From NCBI RefSeq assembly GCF_041928815.1, contig NZ_JBHFEI010000005.1, positions 186,001 through 250,000 on the forward strand: a stretch of DNA of 64,000 bases, given 5' to 3'. This document shows positions 1 through 9,306 of this stretch, one piece after another. The position numbers were made by a program, and so were the translations under genes. Numbering within the stretch: the stretch's first letter is position 1; each line of letters starts with the position of its first letter. A model generated the notes under the pieces. That model saw nothing but the letters and a program-made list of their open reading frames with translations. It ran no database searches and was not told the origin of the DNA. The stretch is from JBHFEI01 sp041928815 (lineage in GTDB: Bacteria; Pseudomonadota; Alphaproteobacteria; Rhizobiales; Rhizobiaceae).

Positions 1-962
1 TGCGGGAGGTGCGCGCGCTTGCCGAGCAGGGCCGCTTCGACTGCCTGCTGATCGAATCGACGGGCATCGCCGAACCGCTGCCCGTCGCCGCGACCTTCGA
101 TTTCCGCGACGAGAATGGGCAAAGTCTGTCGGACGTGGCGCGGCTAGACACCATGGTTACCGTCGTCGATGCCGCCCATCTCCTCGCGAACTACAGTTCC
201 GCAGACTTCCTCTCGGATCGGGGCGAGACGGCGGGCGAGGGCGATGCGCGCACGCTGGTCGATCTCCTCGTCGAGCAGATCGAATTCGCCGATGTCGTGA
301 TCCTCAACAAGATCAGCGCCGCGACACCCGGGGCACGCGATGCCGCGCGCAAGATCGTCACCGCGCTGAACCCGGATGCGCGGCTGGTCGAGGCAGATTT
401 CGGCCGCGTCGACCTGAAGGCGGTGCTCGGCACCGGCCGCTTCGACTTCGCCAGGGCCGAGACCCATCCGCTCTGGTACAAGGAACTGCACGGCTTCAGG
501 GACCACAGGCCCGAAACGGAGGAGTACGGCATCCGCTCCTTCGTCTACAGGGCGAAGAAGCCCTTCGATCCGGCAAGGTTCCAGGCCTTCATCGACAGCG
601 CCTGGCCGGGGGTCGCGCGCGCCAAGGGCTTCTTCTGGCTGGCGACCCGCCCCGAGCATGTCGGCGAGATCAGCCAGGCGGGCGCGCTGGTCAGGACCGG
701 CAGGATGGGGCTGTGGTGGAGCGCCGTGCCGCGCGATCAATGGCCGGACGATCCGCGCTTCCTCGCGACGATGGCGCCCTATCTCGATCCGGTCTGGGGC
801 GACCGCCGCCAGGAGATCGTCTTCATCGGCGCCGACCCGATGGACGAAACGGCGCTGAGGGCGGCGCTGGACGCCTGCCTGATCGACGAGGCAGCCTTCA
901 GGCCCGACCGGTGGCGCGGCCTGCCCGATCCCTTCCCGGACTGGGGGCGAAGGGCCGCGTGA
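1..962 (+). CDS. CobW/COG0523-family GTP-binding protein, C-terminal part (start lies outside the window)
   Basis: The reading frame is open from the first base, so the true start and the Walker A loop lie upstream. The visible part has the family's IEsTG switch segment (IESTGIAEPLPV), an LNKIS motif standing for the usual NKxD guanine-binding motif, and a CobW C-terminal domain with GFFWLATRPEHVGEIS in the last third. Members are G3E GTPases that insert or buffer metals, commonly zinc or cobalt. The subgroup, and hence the metal, cannot be told from this fragment. It ends with TGA at 960-962, and the next gene is convergent on the minus strand after a 265-bp gap in which I see no gene. Confidence 0.85.
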   Translation, partial: REVRALAEQGRFDCLLIESTGIAEPLPVAATFDFRDENGQSLSDVARLDTMVTVVDAAHLLANYSSADFLSDRGETAGEGDARTLVDLLVEQIEFADVVILNKISAATPGARDAARKIVTALNPDARLVEADFGRVDLKAVLGTGRFDFARAETHPLWYKELHGFRDHRPETEEYGIRSFVYRAKKPFDPARFQAFIDSAWPGVARAKGFFWLATRPEHVGEISQAGALVRTGRMGLWWSAVPRDQWPDDPRFLATMAPYLDPVWGDRRQEIVFIGADPMDETALRAALDACLIDEAAFRPDRWRGLPDPFPDWGRRAA

Positions 963-1227
963 GCGGGCGCGGGGGTTCCGGCCGGGGCCGCCCGGACGCG
1001 TCGCGCCTGCCCCTCTCCCGTTCGGAAAATCGTCCGGCGCAGCGGCTGCGCGCACCGAACGCCTGTTCAAAGCCATGCGGTGGTGGCCGATTCAGCGCAT
1101 CATGGCGCCCATCTCCTGTCCCTGCCGCATCGTCCGGCACCGCAGACTTCGCGCGTCGGCTGGAGATCCGCAAGCCCGGGCCTTGCGTCCCGGGCAGGAC
1201 CATGCCGCTTCGACCCTCGCCTTCCTT

Positions 1228-4200
1228 TCACACCACAAGGATGTCACGGAAGGTCAGGCCGAGATTCGGCGCAAGCACCGCGACCTGGACCTGCGCCACG
1301 CTGCCGGTTCCGTCGGGGTCGTAGAACAGGGCGCCGCTGAGGGGATTGTAGACGATGTTCTGCGCAGCGGTCGCCGCCGCCGCGCCGATGCCGAAGTCGC
1401 CTGCCTGAAACGGTCGGCCGGCCAGCGCGGCGAAGACCGCGTCGTCGAGCCGGATCGTGTCGTCGGCGACGTTGAAATCGGTGATCGTGTCGCGGTTCGT
1501 CGCGCCCGGCAGCGTGTCGAAGAGGAAGCTGTCCGCCCCCGCGCCGCCGGTCAGCATGTCGTTGCCCCTGCCGCCCGCCAGCGTGTCGTTGCCCCTGCCG
1601 CCGGCCAGCGTGTCGTTGCCGTCGAGGCCGGCAAGCAGGTTCGCGGCGGCGTTGCCGGTCAGGATGTTGGCGGCGCTGTTGCCCGTGCCGCCGATCGCGG
1701 CGGAGCCGGTGAGGGTCAGATTCTCGATCGCCTGCCCGGAAAGCGAGAAGCCGACCGAGGCGCGCACCAGATCCACGCCGCTGTCCTTCGCCTCGATCAC
1801 CGTATCGCCGATATTGTCGACGACGTAGATGTCGTTGCCGTAGCCGCCGGACAGCGTGTCGGCGCCGGCGCCCCCGTCAAGCATGTTGGCGCGCCAGTCG
1901 CCGGTCAGCCTGTCGGCATAGGCCGAGCCGGTCAGGTTCTCGATCGAGAAATATCTGTCGCCCGCCGCGTCGCCTGTGTTTCGGGACGGATCGGCGAGAC
2001 TGGCCGTCACCCCTCGCGTCGCGTCCGAATAGGTGACCATGTCCGTTCCGGAGACGATACCGGGATAGACCGGTTCCCTGGCCGAGACGTGGAGCTGGTA
2101 CTGGTAGGCGCGGTTGTAATAATTGTCGACGGAGATGTAGTAGTCGCCGGTATGCTGCACCGTGTAGGTCACATACGGGTCCCTGACGCTGGTCGACCCG
2201 GCGTCGACGGGGCCGCTCATGTCGGAGCCGTAGGCAAGGGCGTTGTTCCGGGCGTCGCGCAGGTAGAGAACGATGTCCGTGGTCGCGGCCGGAGTCGTCC
2301 TGTCGATGTCGAGCGTCAGCACGGTGCCGGCAAGAAGCCGGACATGGTAATAATCCACGCCGTTTTCGACGGTCGACGCGTTCACCGTGACGTGCGGCGT
2401 CGTCGTCGACCCGGCGATGTCGGCATTGGCGGCGAGGCTGAAGCTTTTCGTGAGGTCGGGCGCCTTGCGGACAAGGGCGTCGAACGGGTCGAAAAGGTCG
2501 AAGACCAGCGTGTCCGGCTTCACCAGCGTGCCGCTGCCCATGCCGGTCTGCGCGACAGGGTTTTCGACCGAGATGTGGAATTCGTGCGACGTGGTGTAGC
2601 TGTTCTGGATGTAGTAGTCGCCCGTCGTAGGGGCGGTGAAGACGAAGTATCCGTCATTGTAGCTGGCCGAGCCGCGATCGGGATAGGTTCCGCCGATGCC
2701 GCGGAAATAGGCGAGCTGGGTCTGCGATGCGTCGTAGACGGCGCCGGTGCTGCCGCCGGTCGACGTATAGGGTCCGTCCGCCTTTCCGGGCTCCCCGTCG
2801 AAGTCGAGTTTCAGCGTCGTGCCGGCCGTGAGCCGGATCTTGTAGTAATCGGTGTTGTACTGCGCCGTGCCGGTGAAGCGGATGGTCAGATGCGCGGCCA
2901 TGTCGGAATTGAACACATCGGGATCGTCGTAGACGTAGAAATCGTCGGTGATGTCGACGGCGTTCTTGATGCTGTTGCCAAAGCTGTTCCAGCCGGCCGG
3001 CAGCGTGATCGACCCGCTGCCGAGGCCGACGCCCGCGGGCTGCCCGTCGCCGTAGAACAGGTCCGCGCCGCTGCCGCCGTTGAGCGTGTCGTTGCCGGCG
3101 CCTCCCACCAACCCGTCATTGCCCGCGCCGCCGGCCATCGTGTCGTTTCCGTTGTAGCCGTAGAGGATGTCGTTGCCGGCAAGCGCCTTCAGGCTGTCGC
3201 CGGCATCCGAACCGTCCATGCGGTCGGCGCCCGCTGTTCCGGCAAAGGTGAAGCCCTGTGTCAGATCCCAGACCGTGCCGTCGTCGAACGCCACCTTTTC
3301 CAGAACCGCGCCGAGCGCCGAGGCGCCGCTCGCCGTCACCGGGGCAGGGACGTTGACGAAAGACACGGCATTCCCGGCGGTGAGGACGAAGCGGACCCCG
3401 CCCTGAAGCGGATCGGTGACGACGGAGACGTCGGCGAGCCTGACGCCGACAAGCCGCAGCGTGTCCGTGCCGCCGCCCGCCGTTTCGGTGATCCGGTCAT
3501 AGGCGGTGGCGCTGCCGGTCTCGCCCGCCCGGACGATATAGAGGTCGTCGCCCGCGCCGCCGACGAGGCTGTCGGCGCCGGCGCCGCCGTCGAGCGTGTC
3601 GTTGCCGCCATAGCCCGTGATCGTGTCGTCGCCGGCGCCGCCCGAGAGCCGGTCGGCGAGATCCGAGCCTTCCATCCTGTCGGCGCCGGTCGTCCCGACG
3701 AAGGCGAAGCCCTTGCTGAGGGTCCAGACCGTGCCGTCGTCGAACCGGACCGTCTCGATGACGGAGCCCAGCGCCGAGGCGCCGCTCGCCGTCGTACCGG
3801 CGGACACGTTGACGAAGGAATAGGCGCCATCTGCGCCCTTCAGGCCGAACTGCACCCCGCCATAGGTCTGGTCGACCACGACGGAGACGTCGGCCGGCTT
3901 CACGCCGATGAGCCGCAGCGTGTCGGCTCCCTCGCCCGCCTTCTCGACGATGCGGTCATAGGGGGCGGCGGCGCCGGCGTCGCCCGCCCGGATGACATAG
4001 GTATCGTTTCCACTGCCGCCGGTCAGCGTATCGGCATCCTTTCCGCCGTCGAGCGTGTCGTTGCCGGCACCGCCGTCGAGCCTGTCGCGGCCGATGCCGC
4101 CTTCGAGCGTGTCATTGCCCGCGCCGCCCGAAAGGATGTCGTCACCGGCGCGCCCGGCGAGCACGTTGGCGGCGATGTTGCCGAGGATCGTGTCATGGCC

Positions 4201-5244
4201 GGTGCCGCCGATGACATTTTCGATCAGGGAGCGGGGATCGTTGTCGTAAAGCAGCGCATTGGCGATGTTGCCCGCCGCCGTGAAGGCCGGACTTCCCGCC
4301 ACCACGGCGCTGCGCCGAGCGATCTGGGCGTCGGAGAAGGTCGAGAAGGCACCGGGCGCGAGGTCGATCTTCAGGTTGGTTGCATAGGTCGATAGGTCGT
4401 AGGTGTCGATCCCGCCTCCGTCCCAGATCGTCGCGTAGATCGTGTTCGTCACCGGCGCCCCCTGGCGCGCGCCGTTGACCGACATCTCGCCCGTTGCGGC
4501 GTTCCAGGAATAGGTGGTGGCGCCGCCATTGGCGCTGAAATTGGCGCCGTAGAGATATTGCAGCGCCGCGATGTCGTCCTGCATCAGGCTCTGCGGCATC
4601 TGATGGGAGGCGTTGTAGTCGAACCACTGATTGGACGACGACCTAAAGAAGATCGAGACGTCCGACGAGCGCCCGCCGTCCTGAAGGCCAAGGGTTTCGG
4701 CCACGCCCCTCATGATGTTCAGGAAGCCGAAGTTGCCCCTGCCCGGCGCCCCGCGGGTGAAGTTGCCCGTATCGAACCAGGCGTCGCCCGCCTCCGGCGT
4801 CGCGCCGGGGGCATGGAACACGGTGGAATTGAAGCCCGAGATCGGCGGGTGGTCGCTGTCGTAGACGGTCTGCAACTGGCTGAAGCGCAGCGTCGCGTGG
4901 CGCGTCTCCGTCTCGGCGATCCTGGTGAAGGCGAGGCCGGTATAGGTGGACATCAGGCCGAGGGTGGCGGTTACGGCCTGCTGCTGCGCCGCGGTGAAGG
5001 AAACGTGCTCCGCCCACCAGGGCCGTCCGCCGATCGGATCATATTGGAAGCCGCCATGGTCGAGCGGGCCGTCCGGATAGTAGGAATAGAACGAACCGGA
5101 GGTCGGGAAGCTGTAGGTCAGGCTCGTGCCGGTCCAGCGGGTTCCTGCAAGAAGCGAGTCGATATTGGCGTTTCCCGAAGGCGAAACGCCTGCGCTGGTG
5201 CTGGATCCGTCGGCGGCGATGCCGGCACTCGGCGCATTCGGCAT
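1228..5244 (-). CDS. Large secreted RTX protein with a serralysin-like N-terminus that lacks the zinc site
   Basis: A predicted protein of 1338 residues. I chose the ATG at 5244 because GGAAGGA precedes it at good spacing; the open frame runs 92 codons further upstream with no family-like sequence. Residues 1 to about 240 follow the peptidase M10 serralysin layout, ending in the typical DIAALQYLYGAN segment. Where serralysins carry HExxHxxGxxH, this protein reads RGVAETLGLQD (residues 179-189), so all three zinc histidines and the catalytic Glu are absent, and no Met-turn is visible. Behind it are several blocks of GGxGxDxL calcium-binding RTX nonapeptides, interrupted by two probable pre-peptidase C-terminal (PPC) beta domains near the middle. 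The C-terminus (DTITDFNVADDTI, then FYDPDG, ending ILVV) is typical of type I secretion substrates. No secretion genes are adjacent. It is probably an exported adhesin- or matrix-like protein; protease activity is unlikely. The product is clear as a family; its role is unknown. Confidence 0.88.
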   Translation of the reverse strand: MPNAPSAGIAADGSSTSAGVSPSGNANIDSLLAGTRWTGTSLTYSFPTSGSFYSYYPDGPLDHGGFQYDPIGGRPWWAEHVSFTAAQQQAVTATLGLMSTYTGLAFTRIAETETRHATLRFSQLQTVYDSDHPPISGFNSTVFHAPGATPEAGDAWFDTGNFTRGAPGRGNFGFLNIMRGVAETLGLQDGGRSSDVSIFFRSSSNQWFDYNASHQMPQSLMQDDIAALQYLYGANFSANGGATTYSWNAATGEMSVNGARQGAPVTNTIYATIWDGGGIDTYDLSTYATNLKIDLAPGAFSTFSDAQIARRSAVVAGSPAFTAAGNIANALLYDNDPRSLIENVIGGTGHDTILGNIAANVLAGRAGDDILSGGAGNDTLEGGIGRDRLDGGAGNDTLDGGKDADTLTGGSGNDTYVIRAGDAGAAAPYDRIVEKAGEGADTLRLIGVKPADVSVVVDQTYGGVQFGLKGADGAYSFVNVSAGTTASGASALGSVIETVRFDDGTVWTLSKGFAFVGTTGADRMEGSDLADRLSGGAGDDTITGYGGNDTLDGGAGADSLVGGAGDDLYIVRAGETGSATAYDRITETAGGGTDTLRLVGVRLADVSVVTDPLQGGVRFVLTAGNAVSFVNVPAPVTASGASALGAVLEKVAFDDGTVWDLTQGFTFAGTAGADRMDGSDAGDSLKALAGNDILYGYNGNDTMAGGAGNDGLVGGAGNDTLNGGSGADLFYGDGQPAGVGLGSGSITLPAGWNSFGNSIKNAVDITDDFYVYDDPDVFNSDMAAHLTIRFTGTAQYNTDYYKIRLTAGTTLKLDFDGEPGKADGPYTSTGGSTGAVYDASQTQLAYFRGIGGTYPDRGSASYNDGYFVFTAPTTGDYYIQNSYTTSHEFHISVENPVAQTGMGSGTLVKPDTLVFDLFDPFDALVRKAPDLTKSFSLAANADIAGSTTTPHVTVNASTVENGVDYYHVRLLAGTVLTLDIDRTTPAATTDIVLYLRDARNNALAYGSDMSGPVDAGSTSVRDPYVTYTVQHTGDYYISVDNYYNRAYQYQLHVSAREPVYPGIVSGTDMVTYSDATRGVTASLADPSRNTGDAAGDRYFSIENLTGSAYADRLTGDWRANMLDGGAGADTLSGGYGNDIYVVDNIGDTVIEAKDSGVDLVRASVGFSLSGQAIENLTLTGSAAIGGTGNSAANILTGNAAANLLAGLDGNDTLAGGRGNDTLAGGRGNDMLTGGAGADSFLFDTLPGATNRDTITDFNVADDTIRLDDAVFAALAGRPFQAGDFGIGAAAATAAQNIVYNPLSGALFYDPDGTGSVAQVQVAVLAPNLGLTFRDILVV

Positions 5245-5626
5245 GATCGTTCCTTCCCGAAGACCGGAGTGGAGGGTGGGCGTTTGCCGCACCGCGTCGC
5301 GTCGGGCGGCCCCCGGGACCGCCAGCACTGTCTCATAAAGCGAATCCGATTGTGTCCAGCGAACGCTTGTCGTCAAATGAAAATCGCGGGCGGGCGACAT
5401 ATTTTCGCGCCCGCGTGTCGCGGGTTGCCTCCGTCCCCGGCGAAGCGGCCTCGTCGAAGCCGGGAGCGGGCACGTTGCGGCGCACCCTGCCGCGAGCCCG
5501 AGCGGGCGCCTGCGCTCCACCGCGGGCCGACCGGCGAGGGCGCGGCCGCCGGCCCGGCCACGCCGGCAGACTGGACAAGCGCCGATCGCGGCCTAATTGA
5601 CGTCTGTCACGCGCGATGGATGGTTC
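5245..5626. other. Divergent spacer between the RTX gene and the hybrid kinase
   Basis: About 380 bases without a convincing gene. It carries the leader of the minus-strand RTX gene and a candidate promoter for it near 5349-5376. A plus-strand promoter for the kinase could not be picked with confidence. Confidence 0.5.
5349..5376 (-). promoter_or_regulatory. Candidate sigma-70-type promoter for the RTX gene
   Basis: On the minus strand TTGACG (5376-5371) is followed after 16 bases by CACAAT (5354-5349), about 100 bases ahead of the ATG at 5244. The -35 box matches five of six consensus positions and the -10 box four of six. This is a sequence match only. Confidence 0.4.
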
Positions 5627-8600
5627 ATGAGCCTGCAGTTTTCCCACCGGCACGAGGATATTTTCGTCGGTGACGGCGAGATGGCGCAACGGATGCGCCA
5701 ACACGACTGGGAGAACACCTCCATGGGCTCGCCGGACCATTGGCCGGACGCGCTGAAGGTGGCGCTGCGCCTGTTGCTGACGTCGAAATTCGAGATGTGG
5801 CTCGGATGGGGCCCGGAGATCGCCTTTTTCTACAACGACGCCTACCGGCCGACGCTCGGCAACAAGCATCCCCATGCCCTGGCCGTTCCGACGAAAGTGC
5901 TGTGGTCGGAGATCTGGGACGACGTGAAGGATCGGCTGGCGACCGTCTACGACACCGGCCGGTCCACCTGGGACCGCGCCTTGCTGCTGCTCCTTGAGCG
6001 CGACGGCTATCTCGAGGAGACCTACCATACGTTTTCCTACAGCCCGCTGATCGACGATGGCGGCCGTGTCGCCGGGGTGTTCTGCGCCGTCACCGAAGAG
6101 ACCGACCGCGTGATCGGCGAGCGCAGGATGGCGACCCTCAGAACGCTCGCATCGGCGCTCGCCGCTGCCGACACGACGCGCCATGTCGTCGATACCTCCT
6201 GCGCCGCCCTCGGCGAAAACCTCCAGGACCTTCCGTTCAGCGCCTTCTACACCTTCGACGCGGACGGCGGGGCACGCCGCCAGTGGATCAGCGGGGCCGC
6301 CGCCGACCAGACGTTCCTGCCCGCCGAAATCGGACCGGGAACGACGGTCTGGAGCCTGGAGGACGCATGGGAGCGCCAGCGGACCGCGCTGGTCGACCTG
6401 CCTGCCGGCATGAACGTGCCCTTGGGCCCATGGCCGAAACCGCCGGCCCGCGCCGCGATCGTCCCGCTGATCGGACAGGGCGGGGACAGGCCGAAGGGCG
6501 TGCTCGTCTGCGGTCTCAATCCCCACCGTCCCGCCGGCGAGGACTATCTCGATTTTCTCAAGCTGATCGCCGGCCAGATCGCGTCGCGCCTCGCCAGCGC
6601 CGAGGCCTTCGACATGGAACGGCGCCGCGCCGCGGCCCTTGCCGAGGCGGCGGCGATGCGCGAGAAGGCGGCCGTCGCCCTCGAGCAGCTGAACCGCCAG
6701 CTGATGTCGGAGGTCGAACAGCGCACGGCCGAGCGCGACCGCATGAGGGACCTGTTCCAGCAGGCGCCGAGCTTCATGTGCATCCTGCGCGGGCCCGACC
6801 ATGTGTTCGAACTCGTCAACGATTCCTATCTCCGGCTCGTCGGCCACCGACAACTGATCGGGCTGAGCGTCCGGGAGGCCCTCCCCGAGCTGGTCGGCCA
6901 GGGATATTTCGAGCTGCTCAACGGTGTCTTCCGCTCGAAGGAGGCCTTTGTCGGATCCTCTCTGCCGGTTTCGTTACAGAATGTGCCGGGCGGAGAACCG
7001 GACGAGCGTTTCATCAACCTGATCTACCAGCCGATCCTGGATCAGGCGGGCGACGTCACCGGCATTTTCGTCGACGGGTTCGACGTCACGCTGCAAAAGC
7101 GCGCGGAAGACGCGCTGCAGAGCCTCAACCACACGCTGGAACAAAGGGTGGAGCAACGCACCCGGGAGCTTCGGGCGGCCCTGCGCGACCTCGAGAAGGA
7201 GACCGCCGAGCGGGAGACCGCCCAGCTTGCCCTGCGCCAGGCCCAGAAGATGGAGGCGCTCGGCAAGCTGACCGGCGGCGTCGCCCATGATTTCAACAAC
7301 CTGCTCCAGGTGGTGAGCGGAAACCTCCAGCTCCTGATGAAGGACGTCGGCGGCCATTCCCGTGCGGAACGGCGTATCCAGAACGCGCTCGCCGGTGTCT
7401 CGCGCGGATCCAAACTCGCCTCGCAGCTCTTGGCCTTCGGCCGCCGTCAGCCGCTCGAGCCGAAGGTCGTCAACGCCCGCAAACTGATCCAGAACATGGA
7501 CGACATGTTGCGCCGGGCGCTGGGCGGAGAGATCGACCTCGAAACCATCGTCTCCGGCGGGCTCTGGAACACGCTCATCGATCCCGGCCAGCTGGAGAAC
7601 GCCATCCTCAATCTCGCCATCAACGCGCGCGATGCGATGGACGGAAGGGGACGCCTGACGATCGAGACCGCCAATGCCGTGCTCGACGACGACTACGCCC
7701 GCCTGCATGAGGATGTGTCGCCGGGCCAGTATGTTCTCGTCGCCGTGAGCGATACCGGATCGGGGATTGCCCCGGAGATCATCGATCACGTCCTCGAACC
7801 GTTCTTCAGCACCAAGACCGAGGGAAAGGGAAGCGGGCTCGGCCTGTCGATGGTCTACGGCTTCCTGAAGCAGTCCGGCGGGCACCTGAAGATCTACAGC
7901 GAGGTCGGCCATGGCACGACGATGAAGCTCTACATGCCGCGCACCCTGCAGGCCGAGGATGCTCTCGCGGACGTGACGGCCGATCCCGCGGAAGGCGGCA
8001 CGGAAACCGTTCTCGTCGTCGAGGACGACGACGATGTGCGGGAGACCTCGGTCGCGCTGCTGACCGATCTCGGCTATCGGGTGTTGAGGGCCCATGACGC
8101 CCAGTCCGCCTTCGCCATCCTGACCAGCGGCGTGCATGTCGATCTGCTCTTCACCGATGTCGTGATGCCGGGCCCGATGCGCAGCACGGAGCTGGCGAAG
8201 AAGACGAGGGCGCTTTTCCCCGCAATCGCCGTTCTGTTCACGTCCGGCTACACGGAGAATTCGATCGTCCATGGCGGCCGGCTCGACGCCGGCGTGGAGC
8301 TCCTGTCGAAACCCTATACGCGCGAGGCGCTGGCCCGCAAGGTTCGCCACGTGCTCGGCAACGCCCGGCAGCAGAAGGCGGCGGAGCGGCCGGCGCGTGC
8401 GGATGCACCGGCCGGGCCAAGCCGTCCGGCGCCCGCGCCGCTGCGCATCCTCGTCGTCGAGGACGAACCGCTGATCCTGATGGCAACCGTCGACATGCTG
8501 GCCGACCTCGGCCACCCTGCCTACGAGGCCGGCTCTGCGGAGGATGCCCTCGCCCTGCTCGAAACGGAGAGCATCGATCTGCTCCTCACCGATGCCGGCC

Positions 8601-8791
8601 TGCCCGGCATGTCCGGCACGGTGCTTGCTCGAACGGTGCGCGACCGATGGCCCTCGATCGCCATCGTCTTTGCCAGCGGCGACGACCGCGCCCGGCTCGC
8701 ATCTGGGATTGACGACGCCTTCCAGCTGTCGAAACCGTTTACCATCGACGATCTGAGCGCGGTCCTGGCAAACGTGACGGCTAAGAGATAG
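5627..8791 (+). CDS. Hybrid sensor histidine kinase with two receiver domains (PAS-GAF-PAS-HisKA-HATPase-REC-REC)
   Basis: A predicted 1054-residue cytoplasmic kinase with no membrane segment. The N-terminal 160 residues form a PAS-like region (FFYNDAYRPTLGNKHP), followed by a GAF-like part (about 165-330), a coiled coil, a second PAS region (about 370-500) and another coiled coil. The phospho-accepting histidine is His554 in GGVAHDFNNLL. The ATP-binding domain shows NLAINARDAM, DTGSGI and GKGSGLGLSM. Two receiver domains follow, with likely phospho-acceptors Asp844 (LFTDVVMPG) and Asp989 (LLTDAGLPG). The H-box places it among HWE-unlike, NtrB-type hybrid kinases common in rhizobia. I used the ATG at 5627; a TTG 30 bases earlier is also in frame. 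No response regulator gene is adjacent, so its output partner is unknown; the divergent RTX gene is one possible target by position only. Confidence 0.9.
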   Translation: MSLQFSHRHEDIFVGDGEMAQRMRQHDWENTSMGSPDHWPDALKVALRLLLTSKFEMWLGWGPEIAFFYNDAYRPTLGNKHPHALAVPTKVLWSEIWDDVKDRLATVYDTGRSTWDRALLLLLERDGYLEETYHTFSYSPLIDDGGRVAGVFCAVTEETDRVIGERRMATLRTLASALAAADTTRHVVDTSCAALGENLQDLPFSAFYTFDADGGARRQWISGAAADQTFLPAEIGPGTTVWSLEDAWERQRTALVDLPAGMNVPLGPWPKPPARAAIVPLIGQGGDRPKGVLVCGLNPHRPAGEDYLDFLKLIAGQIASRLASAEAFDMERRRAAALAEAAAMREKAAVALEQLNRQLMSEVEQRTAERDRMRDLFQQAPSFMCILRGPDHVFELVNDSYLRLVGHRQLIGLSVREALPELVGQGYFELLNGVFRSKEAFVGSSLPVSLQNVPGGEPDERFINLIYQPILDQAGDVTGIFVDGFDVTLQKRAEDALQSLNHTLEQRVEQRTRELRAALRDLEKETAERETAQLALRQAQKMEALGKLTGGVAHDFNNLLQVVSGNLQLLMKDVGGHSRAERRIQNALAGVSRGSKLASQLLAFGRRQPLEPKVVNARKLIQNMDDMLRRALGGEIDLETIVSGGLWNTLIDPGQLENAILNLAINARDAMDGRGRLTIETANAVLDDDYARLHEDVSPGQYVLVAVSDTGSGIAPEIIDHVLEPFFSTKTEGKGSGLGLSMVYGFLKQSGGHLKIYSEVGHGTTMKLYMPRTLQAEDALADVTADPAEGGTETVLVVEDDDDVRETSVALLTDLGYRVLRAHDAQSAFAILTSGVHVDLLFTDVVMPGPMRSTELAKKTRALFPAIAVLFTSGYTENSIVHGGRLDAGVELLSKPYTREALARKVRHVLGNARQQKAAERPARADAPAGPSRPAPAPLRILVVEDEPLILMATVDMLADLGHPAYEAGSAEDALALLETESIDLLLTDAGLPGMSGTVLARTVRDRWPSIAIVFASGDDRARLASGIDDAFQLSKPFTIDDLSAVLANVTAKR

Positions 8792-8947
8792 CACCTTTGC
8801 GCCGGCGTCCGACGGGAGCGACTTTCCCGACCATCCGGTACCGGCCTTTGGAAGCCGTGCCGTGGAGAAGCCCGGACGTCCGTAAAAACGCGATGCCGGG
8901 ACAGCCTGGATTGGCAACGTTCCCGCCCCTTAGAGGCACGGCCGGCC

Positions 8948-8972
8948 GGAACATCCGGGTCCTCCGGCGGTT
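8948..8972 (+). promoter_or_regulatory. Probable EcfG (general stress response) promoter for the small gene at 9006
   Basis: GGAAC at 8948-8952 is followed after exactly 16 bases by GGTT at 8969-8972. The alphaproteobacterial EcfG/RpoE2 consensus is GGAAC-N16/17-CGTT, so eight of the nine positions match. A start site about 7 bases downstream would leave a leader of roughly 25 bases before the strong ribosome-binding site. Confidence 0.55.
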
Positions 8973-9005
8973 GGACCAGCACAGGCCGGCGAAAGGAGGC
9001 ATGAA

Positions 9006-9224
9006 ATGGCAAACGACCACGCAAGGACGGACCGCGCCGCGCGCATCGAGGATGATGCGAAAGGCCAGTTCGCCCGACCGATGCGCCACAGCAAGGCATC
9101 CGGCGTCGCGAGCGCCAAGCCGACGGTGATCACCGGTTGCGAGGATGCGACCGCCCACCGGACGCCGACGGACCGGAAGAAGCATAAGGATGGCGATCCG
9201 GAAGACGGGAACGGGGCGCGCTAA
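9006..9224 (+). CDS. Small hydrophilic hypothetical protein, probable general-stress gene
   Basis: A predicted 72-residue charged, low-hydrophobicity protein beginning MANDHARTDRAARIEDD and ending in a Lys/Asp/Gly-rich tail. An AAAGGAGG ribosome-binding site ends at 8999, giving a 6-base spacing to the ATG at 9006; the ATG at 9001 would be only one base away, so 9006 was preferred. The EcfG-type promoter match just upstream and the strong ribosome-binding site are the main arguments that this is real. I do not recognise the family. It looks like one of the many small, probably disordered stress proteins of rhizobia, but that is inference. Confidence 0.6.
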   Translation: MANDHARTDRAARIEDDAKGQFARPMRHSKASGVASAKPTVITGCEDATAHRTPTDRKKHKDGDPEDGNGAR

Positions 9225-9306
9225 GCGGCTGGCGGGGGGCCTGCCGTCATGCCGGCCCTCACCTTTCCGGACGGCGACGGCGGCACCGGCGGGCCGGGAC
9301 GGCCCG

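Noticed and set aside
1550..4200. Regularly spaced repeats that might be taken for a CRISPR array
   Set aside because: The spacing follows 27-base RTX codon repeats inside a coding frame; the repeats are not identical.
1075..4395. Long plus-strand open frame of 1106 codons
   Set aside because: It is the antisense of the RTX gene; its Val/Ala/Gly/Arg pattern mirrors the GGxGxDxL repeats.
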